From the NCBI GenBank assembly GCA_013298745.1, contig JAAFIT010000069.1, positions 1 to 9,136 on the forward strand: a stretch of DNA of 9,136 bases, in the 5' to 3' direction. Of the stretch, positions 1 to 5,983 are shown piece after piece (positions within the stretch are counted from its first letter, which is position 1; each line of letters begins with the position of its first letter). The translations under genes were made by a program, and so were the position numbers. A model generated the notes under the pieces. The model was not told the DNA's origin, did no database searches, and was given only the letters and a program-made list of their open reading frames with translations. This stretch comes from Sphingomonadales bacterium. GTDB lineage: Bacteria > Pseudomonadota > Alphaproteobacteria > Sphingomonadales > Sphingomonadaceae.

Positions 1-468
1 GAAAGCATCGCCGAGAGCCGGGCGCAAATCCGCACCATCGCCGCTGCCATCGGCCATCCGGACCGCGGCGAAGCGCTGGTGGCGCGCATCGATGCCGCGG
101 TGGCGGCAGCGCGGGCGCCGGGCGCGCCATTGCCGGCGTTGATCTGGGCCGGCGGCGGGCTGGTACCAGGCAGCGCGACCCTCGCCGATGATCTGCTGCG
201 CACCAGCGGCTTTCGCAATCTCAGCGGCGATTACGGCTTGCAGAAGTGGGATGTGCTGCCGCTCGAACGGCTGGTGGCAGCGCCGCCCCGAGTACTCCTC
301 ACCACAACGACGACGCAAGGCGAGGACCGCATGCTCGGCCATCCCGTGCTGCGGCCGCTTGCGGGCCAGGTCGCGATGCGGCCCTTCCCCGAACGCCTGC
401 TCAATTGCGGCGGCCCGACGATCATCGCGGCGCTCGGCCAACTCACCGCCGTACGAAAATCGCTGTGA
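1..468 (+). CDS. ABC importer substrate-binding protein, 3' part (FecB/BtuF-like)
   Basis: This is the C-terminal part (155 residues) of a periplasmic binding protein; the reading frame is open from base 1, so the start, signal peptide and N-terminal lobe lie outside the window. The fragment opens with an amphipathic helix (IAESRAQIRTIAAAIG) typical of the helical backbone that links the two lobes of class III binding proteins. It continues with a lobe-2 pattern: a strand-loop 'LIWAGGGLVPGS', 'LLRTSGFRNLSGDYGLQKWDVLPLERL' and a closing helix 'GGPTIIAALGQL'. Such proteins capture ferric siderophores, haem or cobalamin after outer-membrane TonB-dependent uptake and hand them to the permease. 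The stop codon overlaps the GTG start of the permease (GTGA), so the genes are translationally coupled. The family and role are clear from sequence plus context. The substrate is not, because ligand residues are variable and half the protein is missing. Confidence 0.93.
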   Translation, partial: ESIAESRAQIRTIAAAIGHPDRGEALVARIDAAVAAARAPGAPLPALIWAGGGLVPGSATLADDLLRTSGFRNLSGDYGLQKWDVLPLERLVAAPPRVLLTTTTTQGEDRMLGHPVLRPLAGQVAMRPFPERLLNCGGPTIIAALGQLTAVRKSL

Positions 469-1427
469 AGCCGCAGCATCTCCTTGCTTTGCTGGTGGCG
501 CTGGCTGCGGCGATGCTGGTGTCGCTGCTCGCCGGCAAGGTCTGGCTGCCGGCTTCGGCGTGGTTCACCGATGATCCACGCGCGCTGATCATCAGCCAGT
601 TGCGGCTGCCGCGCACCTTGCTCGCGGCGATTGTCGGCGCCGGGTTGGGGATGGCGGGGGCAGCGATGCAGGGCTATTTGCGCAATCCGCTCGCCGATCC
701 GGGGCTTTTCGGCGTCTCAGCGGCGGCGGCGCTGGGGGCGGTCGTGTCGATCTTTTTCGGCTTTACCCAACCGTGGCTGCTGCCCAGTTTCGCGCTGATC
801 GGCGCCGCTGCTGCCATGACGCTGCTCGCGCTCCTTGTTGGCCGCTCGGGGAGCATCATCGTCTTCACGCTGGCTGGCGTCATCATCGCCAGCTTGGCGG
901 GGTCGCTGACGGCGCTAGCGATCAGCCTCGCCCCAACGCCCTTCGCCACCACGCAGATCATCACCTGGCTGATGGGGGCGCTGACCGATCGCAGCTGGGA
1001 CGATGTCTGGCTGGCGCTGCCGTTGACGGCGCTGGGGCTGGCGATCCTCGCCTCCACCGGCCCGGCGCTCGATGCGCTGACGCTGGGCGAAGCCGCCGCC
1101 CGATCGATGGGCGTCGATCCCCGGGGCCTGCAACGGCGTATCATCATTGGCGTGGCACTGTGCGTCGGGGCCGGCGTCGCGGCGGCCGGCGTCATCGGCT
1201 TTGTCGGTCTGATCGTGCCGCATCTGGTGCGGCCCTTGGCGGGCCACCGGCCCTCGGCGGTGCTATGGCCTTCTGCGATCGGCGGCGCGCTGCTGGTGGT
1301 GCTGGCGGACAGTCTCGTGCGGGTGGCACCGACGGTGAGCGAACTCCGGCTCGGCATCGCCATGTCGCTGCTGGGCGGGCCATTCTTTCTCGTGCTGTTG
1401 CAGCGGCTGAAGCGGACGCTGCCATGA
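465..1427 (+). CDS. FecCD-family ABC transporter permease
   Basis: This is an inner-membrane permease of the FecCD/BtuC family, 320 residues, the usual length. I chose the GTG at 465, which overlaps the preceding TGA stop and puts the first hydrophobic helix (about residues 5-23) at the N-terminus. The longer open frame upstream lies out of phase over the binding-protein gene. Family hallmarks are visible: 'LRLPRTLLAAIVGAGLGMAG' at about residues 47-66, followed by 'MQGYLRNPLADPGLFGVSAA' (68-87); 'WLMGAL' (168-173); the cytoplasmic coupling segment 'LGEAAARSMGV' (207-217) that contacts the ATPase; and 'GVIGFVGLIVPHLVRPLAGH' (242-261). About ten hydrophobic segments fit the BtuC fold, which works as a homodimer. 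Only one permease gene is present, as expected for a homodimeric pore. Substrate is an iron chelate, haem or cobalamin; the sequence does not decide. Confidence 0.97.
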   Translation: MKPQHLLALLVALAAAMLVSLLAGKVWLPASAWFTDDPRALIISQLRLPRTLLAAIVGAGLGMAGAAMQGYLRNPLADPGLFGVSAAAALGAVVSIFFGFTQPWLLPSFALIGAAAAMTLLALLVGRSGSIIVFTLAGVIIASLAGSLTALAISLAPTPFATTQIITWLMGALTDRSWDDVWLALPLTALGLAILASTGPALDALTLGEAAARSMGVDPRGLQRRIIIGVALCVGAGVAAAGVIGFVGLIVPHLVRPLAGHRPSAVLWPSAIGGALLVVLADSLVRVAPTVSELRLGIAMSLLGGPFFLVLLQRLKRTLP

Positions 1428-2194
1428 GCCTGTCGGTCGAAAATCTCGGGCTGGTGCTCGGTGGCCGGACGGTGCTCGATGCCGTCACCGCGACCTTTGC
1501 GCCGGGGCGGGTGACGGCGGTGCTCGGGCCCAATGGCGCCGGCAAATCGAGCCTGCTCGGCTGCCTGGCCGGGCTGCACCGGCCCAATGCCGGCGTGGTG
1601 CGGCTGGATGGCGTGGACCGCGCCGCCAGCGACCCGCGCCTTTTGGCACGCCGCATCGGCTATCTGCCGCAAACCGCCGATGTGCATTGGGAGATCGATG
1701 TGGCAACGCTGGTGGGGCTGGGGCGCTTCCCGCATCGCCAGTGCTGGGGCAGTTCCGCCGAAGACGAGGCCGCCGTGGCCGCAGCGATGGCCGCCACTGA
1801 TGTCGCGAGCCTTGCGACGCGCATCGTCAACACACTGTCGGGCGGCGAGCGCGGCCGCGTGCTACTGGCGCGCGTGCTCGCCGGCACGCCCGACTGGCTG
1901 CTCGCCGATGAACCGCTCGCCAGCCTCGATCCGGCGCACCAGTTCGATGTGCTCGATCGATTGCGCGCCATTGCCGCCGCCGGCGCCGGGGTTGTGGTGG
2001 TGCTCCACGATCTCAATCAGGCGGCGCGCGTTGCCGATGATGTGCTGTTGTTGCGCGGCGGTCGGGTGGTGGGTTTCGGCGCCGCAGAGGCCGTTCTGGT
2101 GCCGGACACAATCGCGACAACCTATGGCGTCACCACTGAAATCACCCGCGCCAGCGATGGCCGCCGCGTGATTGTCAACATGGGGCGCAACTGA
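1424..2194 (+). CDS. ABC transporter ATP-binding protein (FecE/BtuD/HmuV type)
   Basis: This is the cytoplasmic ATPase of the importer, 256 residues, of normal family length. The ATG at 1424 overlaps the permease stop in an ATGA junction, giving a clear start and indicating translational coupling. All nucleotide-binding motifs are intact: Walker A GPNGAGKS (residues 35-42), Q-loop glutamine 83 in 'YLPQ', ABC signature LSGGE (138-142), Walker B 'LLADEP' with catalytic Glu163, the D-loop 'SLDP' (167-170), and the H-loop His195 in 'VVLHDLNQAARVAD'. The 'HDLNQA' form is characteristic of the iron-chelate/B12 importer ATPases. ATP hydrolysis by a dimer of this protein drives import through the preceding permease. 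This is the last gene of the operon; the next gene is convergent, ending 35 bases away. Confidence 0.97.
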   Translation: MSLSVENLGLVLGGRTVLDAVTATFAPGRVTAVLGPNGAGKSSLLGCLAGLHRPNAGVVRLDGVDRAASDPRLLARRIGYLPQTADVHWEIDVATLVGLGRFPHRQCWGSSAEDEAAVAAAMAATDVASLATRIVNTLSGGERGRVLLARVLAGTPDWLLADEPLASLDPAHQFDVLDRLRAIAAAGAGVVVVLHDLNQAARVADDVLLLRGGRVVGFGAAEAVLVPDTIATTYGVTTEITRASDGRRVIVNMGRN

Positions 2195-2229
2195 CCGTCA
2201 GGTTCCCTTATTGCTTCCGGCGCGGGCCG

Positions 2230-2913
2230 CTAACCCAACCGCAACCCGACCCAGGCCGGCACCGCCACTGGTGTTAACACCATGGCCAAAGCGGCGGCGG
2301 CGGTCAGACAAATGGCAAGCGCCAGCGGCAGCCAGCGCGCCGCTTGGGACGGCAGCGCGGTGCCGATACCGGCCAGGAACAGCGACGTCGCCAGCACGAC
2401 ATTAGTGACATCATAGCTGTCGCCGATCTGCTCGCGGATCTGGGCTTCGCGGCTGGCCGAACGTGACTGCGCCCGGGCGGCCTTTGCCGCGGCACGGCTG
2501 GGGCCGGTGAAATCCGGCAAGCGCGTTCTGGCCGACACCGTGCCCATGTCATCGGGCTGGTCGGCCCGCCACTCTGCAAAAGCCGCTGCAAACGGCTGCG
2601 GAAAATGGCTTTGCAGCACATCGGCGCGCAGCGACTGGCCGGCGGCAAGGGCTTCGATCCACTCGAGAAACATTACGGAATTGATCGCCTCTTCCTGGCC
2701 GGCACGCAGGATGAGTTCGGAAGACTCGCTCAACCGGGCATTGGCGCGACCCCGCGCCTCAAGCTCGCGCTTGTCCCACAGGCCCGACTGATAGGTCGCC
2801 CAAGCCGACAACAGCCCGGCCGTCGCCAGCGTCACTGCCGTGGCAATCTGAAAATCGCGCGATCTCAGCCAGTCCCTGCCTTTGGCAAGCACCGGCGGCG
2901 GCTCGAGCGGCAT
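2230..2913 (-). CDS. Three-helix inner-membrane protein of unknown function
   Basis: A 227-residue protein with one hydrophobic segment near the N-terminus (about residues 21-40), a central hydrophilic, helix-rich region (about 45-165), and two closely spaced hydrophobic segments (about 169-187 and 194-216). The central part has an Arg/Ala/Glu-rich helix after the first membrane segment ('LWDKRELEARGRANARLSES'), then 'FLEWIEALAAG', 'FAAAFAEWRADQP' and a charged stretch (138-165) that could form a coiled coil. The layout resembles a widespread but unnamed family of bacterial membrane proteins; I know of no assigned function. It starts 5 bases after the sulfatase stop on the same strand and is very likely co-transcribed with it. 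There is only a weak AAGGG-like ribosome binding site inside the end of the sulfatase gene, so coupling to sulfatase translation is plausible. A link to sulfatase function is inferred from operon position only. Confidence 0.85.
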   Translation of the reverse strand: MPLEPPPVLAKGRDWLRSRDFQIATAVTLATAGLLSAWATYQSGLWDKRELEARGRANARLSESSELILRAGQEEAINSVMFLEWIEALAAGQSLRADVLQSHFPQPFAAAFAEWRADQPDDMGTVSARTRLPDFTGPSRAAAKAARAQSRSASREAQIREQIGDSYDVTNVVLATSLFLAGIGTALPSQAARWLPLALAICLTAAAALAMVLTPVAVPAWVGLRLG

Positions 2914-2918
2914 TGGCG

Positions 2919-4373
2919 TCAGTGCTGGCCCTTGGCGCCAAGCCCGTCCGGAAATGCCGGCGGGTTGGCCAGGACCGCCTGCAGCGAAGCCATCAGGAAG
3001 TGCGGTGGCACCATCTCCTCGGCAAGCTTGACCACCACCGCCTGAAGTTCGGCGACCTTGGCCGGATTGGCGACGGACAGATCGCGCGTCTCGCCGGGGT
3101 CATTGGCGAGGTTGAAAAGCTCAACCCTGGCCGGCAGCGCCGGCGCCCAGACGAGCTTCCAGTCTCCCTCCCGCACCGAACCTGTGGTCGGCTCGATGTT
3201 GAGGACGAGACCACGGCGCGGGTTGGGCCCGCCAGCGATGGCTGGCCAGATATCGACACCGTCGCTCGGCTTGCCGCCGGCCAACGACGCGCCGGCCAGC
3301 CCGGCAAGGGTCGGCATCATGTCGACGACATGGAAGGGACCGGTGCGGGTGCCGGGCGCGATGCGGCCCGGCCAGCTGACAATGGCATCGACACGGGTGC
3401 CGCCTTCATAAACGGTTCCCTTGCCGGCCCGCAGCGGCGCATTGCTGGCGGGCAAGTCGCCGCCGACTTCGGCCTCGCCAACGAACATGCGGTCGCGGGT
3501 GCCGCCATTGTCGGAATGGAAGACGACCAGCGTATCCTTGGTCAGGCCGCGCGCGTCGAGCGCCTTCAAGACGCGGCCGATCTCATGGTCCATCGCCGAC
3601 ACCATCGCGGCATAGGCGCGCCGGTTCTCGTCCTTGATATGGGCATAACGATCGAGCCAGGCCTTGGGCGCCAGCAGCGGCGTATGCGGCGCTGTGAAGG
3701 CAAGATAGAGAAACAATGGCGTCGCCGCATCATGGCTGCTGAGCTGGCGAACCGCCTCGTTGCCGAACAATTCGGTGTCATAGCCACTTTCGACAACCAG
3801 TTCATTGTCGCGGAACCAGTCGACCACGCCGTGCGAGCTGTGTTTGAAATGGTCGATCTCACCGATCAGCGCGCCATAGAAACTGTCGAACCCGCGCTGG
3901 CGCGGCCAGTATTTGCGATCGGCGTGGCCAAGATGCCATTTGCCGACAAGACTGGTGCGATAGCCGGCGGTCTTCAGCGCCGCCGGCAGAGTCAATTCGG
4001 CTGGATCGAGGCCATAGGTCGCCCCCGAAGGGATAACGCCAGTCTGCAGGCCGTATCGCATCGGATAGCGCCCCGTCATCAGCGCGGCACGCGTCGGCGT
4101 GCACATGGGCTGGGTATAGAATTGTTCAAGCTTGAGCCCGCCGGCCGCCAGCCTGTCGATATTCGGTGTGGCGATGTCGGAACCCCGGTAGCCGAGATCG
4201 GCAAAGCCCAGATCGTCAGCCAGGATATAGAGAATATGCGGCCGCCGCGACGCGGCGCGCGCTGCCTGCTCGGCACCGAGCAGCGCCGCTGCTGCGGCGG
4301 TGAAGGCCGCCGTCTTCAACAAGTCGCGGCGAGCCAAACCCATGGGCGCACTGTCGTCTTCGGCGATAGTCAT
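2919..4373 (-). CDS. Tat-exported sulfatase (arylsulfatase, type S1)
   Basis: A secreted sulfate-ester hydrolase of 484 residues. I chose the ATG at 4373 because AGAGGAA lies 8 bases before it; a TTG start 42 bases upstream has no support and would overlap the promoter region. The N-terminus carries a twin-arginine signal (ARRDLLK, residues 14-20), a hydrophobic stretch and a likely cleavage after A-R-A (38-40), so it folds in the cytoplasm and is exported to the periplasm. The catalytic cysteine motif C91-T-P-T-R95 fits the C-x-P-x-R rule for conversion to formylglycine. Other active-site residues in place are Asp53-Asp54 (metal), Lys145 and His147 in 'VGKWHLG', His230 in 'APHTPLL', Asp288-Asn289 in 'SDNGG' and Lys318 in 'RAGKGTVYEGG'. 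The 'GRYPMRYGLQTGVI' and 'RGFDSFYG' segments are most like the arylsulfatase B/I/J branch. The substrate is not determinable. The maturation enzyme is not in the window. It is divergent from a TetR gene. Confidence 0.96.
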   Translation of the reverse strand: MTIAEDDSAPMGLARRDLLKTAAFTAAAAALLGAEQAARAASRRPHILYILADDLGFADLGYRGSDIATPNIDRLAAGGLKLEQFYTQPMCTPTRAALMTGRYPMRYGLQTGVIPSGATYGLDPAELTLPAALKTAGYRTSLVGKWHLGHADRKYWPRQRGFDSFYGALIGEIDHFKHSSHGVVDWFRDNELVVESGYDTELFGNEAVRQLSSHDAATPLFLYLAFTAPHTPLLAPKAWLDRYAHIKDENRRAYAAMVSAMDHEIGRVLKALDARGLTKDTLVVFHSDNGGTRDRMFVGEAEVGGDLPASNAPLRAGKGTVYEGGTRVDAIVSWPGRIAPGTRTGPFHVVDMMPTLAGLAGASLAGGKPSDGVDIWPAIAGGPNPRRGLVLNIEPTTGSVREGDWKLVWAPALPARVELFNLANDPGETRDLSVANPAKVAELQAVVVKLAEEMVPPHFLMASLQAVLANPPAFPDGLGAKGQH

Positions 4374-4407
4374 GGCGCTGTTCCTCTTGCTGGCCACAGG
4401 TATCAAA

Positions 4408-4423
4408 TTGACCAAATCGTCAA
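4408..4423. promoter_or_regulatory. Candidate TetR operator 1 (TGAC-N6-GTCA) at the sulfatase promoter
   Basis: A perfect inverted repeat, TTGACCAAATCGTCAA, with 5-base arms and a 6-base spacer. It lies about where transcription of the sulfatase arm would start if the proposed -10/-35 pair is right. The same TGAC-N6-GTCA core recurs at 4506-4519 over the TetR promoter. Short palindromes with such arms are usual TetR-family operators. The repeats are seen directly; binding by the adjacent regulator is inferred. Confidence 0.6.
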
Positions 4424-4448
4424 TATATTAGGCGGCGACCATCGTCAA
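4422..4448 (-). promoter_or_regulatory. Candidate sigma-70-type promoter for the sulfatase operon
   Basis: On the minus strand, TTGACG (4448-4443) is followed after 15 bases by TATATT (4427-4422). The spacing is shorter than the ideal 17, so this is only a moderate match. The predicted start falls at about 4415, inside the inverted repeat at 4408-4423, which fits a repressed promoter. The leader before the sulfatase ATG would be about 40 bases. Confidence 0.4.
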
Positions 4449-4475
4449 CCATCATCGTTTCTCAGCTAAATTGTC

Positions 4476-4504
4476 TTGCATATCCATCAGTGCGCTCCTA
4501 GTAT
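4476..4504 (+). promoter_or_regulatory. Candidate sigma-70-type promoter for the TetR gene
   Basis: TTGCAT (4476-4481) and TAGTAT (4499-4504) are separated by exactly 17 bases. Transcription would start near 4511, in the middle of the palindrome at 4506-4519, leaving a leader of about 37 bases before the GTG start. The arrangement fits autoregulation by the encoded repressor. Confidence 0.5.
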
Positions 4505-4505
4505 C

Positions 4506-4519
4506 TGACTGTTCGGTCA
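4506..4519. promoter_or_regulatory. Candidate TetR operator 2 (TGAC-N6-GTCA) at the tetR promoter
   Basis: TGACTGTTCGGTCA is an imperfect palindrome (10 of 14 positions symmetrical, TGAC/GTCA arms perfect). It sits directly downstream of the predicted -10 box of the TetR gene, covering the expected start site. It shares arms and spacer length with the repeat at 4408-4423; the two centres are 97 bases apart, close to nine helical turns. Binding by the adjacent TetR protein is inferred. Confidence 0.6.
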
Positions 4520-4547
4520 TTTGATTCGAACGTCGAAGGAGAATTGG

Positions 4548-5195
4548 GTGCCCGCAAACCGCGTGCCGGCGGATCGCAAGGAACGGACGCGCGAATCGCT
4601 GCTGCGTGCCGGACGCATGCTGTTCGCACAGCGGCCTGTCGACTCCGTTTCGATCGACGAACTGGTCTTGGCGGCGAAAGTGGCCAAGGGGAGCTTCTAC
4701 AATCACTTCGAGGATCGCGAGGCGTTGGCGCATTGCCTTGCCGGCGATATCCGCAGCCTCCTCAACAACCGGGTAGCGGCCCTCAACGCGGATATTTCAG
4801 ATCCAGCGATGCGTGTGGCCCGTGGGCTGGCGGTGTTTTTCGGCTACGCCGCCGCCGAACCGGAAGGTGCCATGGCGCTGGCGCGGATCCATGGCCCGGA
4901 CAGTTCCACCGAAGCGCCCCATAACGCGCCCGTGGTCGATGATCTGGGTCGCGGCATCGCCTCAGGGCGGTTCCGCATCCCGACCGCCGAGGCTGGCGTC
5001 ATTCTGGTGGTGTCGATCGGCATGGCCGGGCTGATGCGGATCGTCCGCGAACCAAGTTTGACGGTGGCTGTGTCCATCACCCAGCAACTGGTGATGCTGA
5101 CGCTGCGTGGGTTGGGCGTTCCCGACGACGAGGCGATGCAATGCGCCTCACAAGCAGCCGACGCCGTCGTGCGCGGTGGCGGCGTGCTGAACTGA
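4548..5195 (+). CDS. TetR/AcrR-family transcriptional regulator
   Basis: A one-component repressor of 215 residues. The GTG at 4548 is preferred because AAGGAG (4536-4541) lies 6 bases before it; an upstream in-frame TTG at 4521 would sit next to the operator and has no ribosome binding site. The N-terminal DNA-binding domain spans about residues 11-60: 'RKERTRESLLRAGRMLFAQR', then the helix-turn-helix 'VSIDELVLAAKVAKGSFYNHF' with the signature 'GSFYNHF' at 49-55. The rest is an all-helical ligand-binding and dimerisation domain with no recognisable ligand motif. It is divergent from the sulfatase operon and 30 bases upstream of the DUF3313-like gene, with which it is probably co-transcribed. 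Likely role: sensing a substrate or product of the sulfatase pathway and controlling both arms through the two palindromes in the shared upstream region; this is inference. Confidence 0.94.
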   Translation: MPANRVPADRKERTRESLLRAGRMLFAQRPVDSVSIDELVLAAKVAKGSFYNHFEDREALAHCLAGDIRSLLNNRVAALNADISDPAMRVARGLAVFFGYAAAEPEGAMALARIHGPDSSTEAPHNAPVVDDLGRGIASGRFRIPTAEAGVILVVSIGMAGLMRIVREPSLTVAVSITQQLVMLTLRGLGVPDDEAMQCASQAADAVVRGGGVLN

Positions 5196-5225
5196 AACCA
5201 CGACACGCAACCCCAGGAGGAAACG

Positions 5226-5936
5226 ATGAAACGAGCAAAAATTTTCGGTATCGGCCTCGCGCTGGCCATGCTGGCGCCGCCGTTGGCTGCGCAAGATCAA
5301 GGCAGCTGGGACGGCCTAATCGAAGTGAAGGCGAGCAAGTTCGATGACGCCTTTCTGTTACCAGGCGCCGATTTCCGCGGCTATGACAAGGTGATGCTCG
5401 ATCCGGTCGAGGTCGCCTTCCGCAAGGATTGGATGCGGAACATGAACGACACGCGCAGCCTCGACCGCCGCGTCAGCGCCGATGACGCCAAGAAGATCCT
5501 CGACACCGTGAAGGCCGACACACGCGACATCTTTACCAAAGCCTTTGTGAAGGGTGGCCTCCAGGTCGCCGATGCGCCGGGGGAGAAGGTGCTGCGGGTG
5601 CACACCAGTGTCATCAACCTCTATGTCAACGCCCCCGACAACATGTCGTCAGGCCGCTTGATGACCTTCACCACCGAAGCTGGCGAGGCGACTCTGGTCG
5701 TGGAACTGCGCGATTCCCTTACTAATGCGCTGCTCGCCCGCGTCGTTGATCGTCGCGTGGCCCAGAACATGGGTGCCATGCCGTTTAGGCCAACCCTGAC
5801 CAATAGCGTCACCAACCGTGCAGAGTTCGAGCGCGCCGCCGCCGCCTGGGCGAGCGCCAGCGTCAAGGGCCTCAAGACTCTGCAGACGCAATCACCGATC
5901 CCTGCCGACCTCAGGAAGGGCCAGAAGCTGAATTAG
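5226..5936 (+). CDS. Secreted DUF3313-like protein
   Basis: A 236-residue exported protein. The start is firm: AGGAGG at 5215-5220 lies 5 bases before the ATG. The N-terminus is a standard signal peptide (MKRAK, hydrophobic core to about residue 18, cleavage near 'PLAA', residues 19-22). There is no lipobox cysteine, whereas many DUF3313 members are lipoproteins. The mature part contains 'FRGYDKVMLDPVEVAFRKDW' (50-69) and, later, 'EATLVVELRDSLTNALLARVVDRR' (154-177), both matching the pattern I associate with DUF3313: a 'YxKVxLDPVEV' strand and a second beta segment on 'DSxTGxLLAxxxDRR'. The biochemical function is unknown. It follows the TetR gene by 30 bases and is probably in its operon, so it may be an envelope protein expressed together with the sulfatase. 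The family assignment is from pattern recognition, not a profile search. Confidence 0.88.
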   Translation: MKRAKIFGIGLALAMLAPPLAAQDQGSWDGLIEVKASKFDDAFLLPGADFRGYDKVMLDPVEVAFRKDWMRNMNDTRSLDRRVSADDAKKILDTVKADTRDIFTKAFVKGGLQVADAPGEKVLRVHTSVINLYVNAPDNMSSGRLMTFTTEAGEATLVVELRDSLTNALLARVVDRRVAQNMGAMPFRPTLTNSVTNRAEFERAAAAWASASVKGLKTLQTQSPIPADLRKGQKLN

Positions 5937-5944
5937 CGATCGCG

Positions 5945-5962
5945 TCAGGCAGATGATCCTGA
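5945..5962. terminator. Weak hairpin between convergent genes
   Basis: TCAGG (5945-5949) and CCTGA (5958-5962) can pair around an 8-base loop in the 47-base gap between the DUF3313-like gene and the convergent SLOG-like gene. The stem is short and no T-run follows on either strand, so it is at best a poor intrinsic terminator. Confidence 0.15.
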
Positions 5963-5983
5963 ACAGTGGGTGCCGCTAACGCC

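Noticed and set aside
246..464. N-terminal extension of the permease frame
   Set aside because: The extension lies out of phase over the conserved binding-protein coding sequence, and the GTG at 465 gives a normal-length permease with a GTGA overlap.
674..1735. Minus-strand 353-codon open frame across the permease and ATPase genes
   Set aside because: Shadow of two well-recognised, overlapping ABC genes; the translation is Ser/Pro/Thr/Ala-rich with no motif.
2195..2229. Possible bidirectional terminator between the ATPase gene and the convergent membrane-protein gene
   Set aside because: The 35-base gap has no stable stem followed by a T-run on either strand.
4437..4446. GACC-ATC-GTC as a third operator copy in the divergent region
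   Set aside because: The arms are only three bases (GAC/GTC) with a 4-base spacer, unlike the two TGAC-N6-GTCA sites.
2913..4469. Long plus-strand open frame (about 518 codons) opposite the sulfatase
   Set aside because: It mirrors the sulfatase gene in a GC-rich genome where antisense stops are rare. The product is Arg/Gly/Gln-rich with no fold or motif, and it lacks a ribosome binding site; the minus-strand sulfatase has every catalytic motif.
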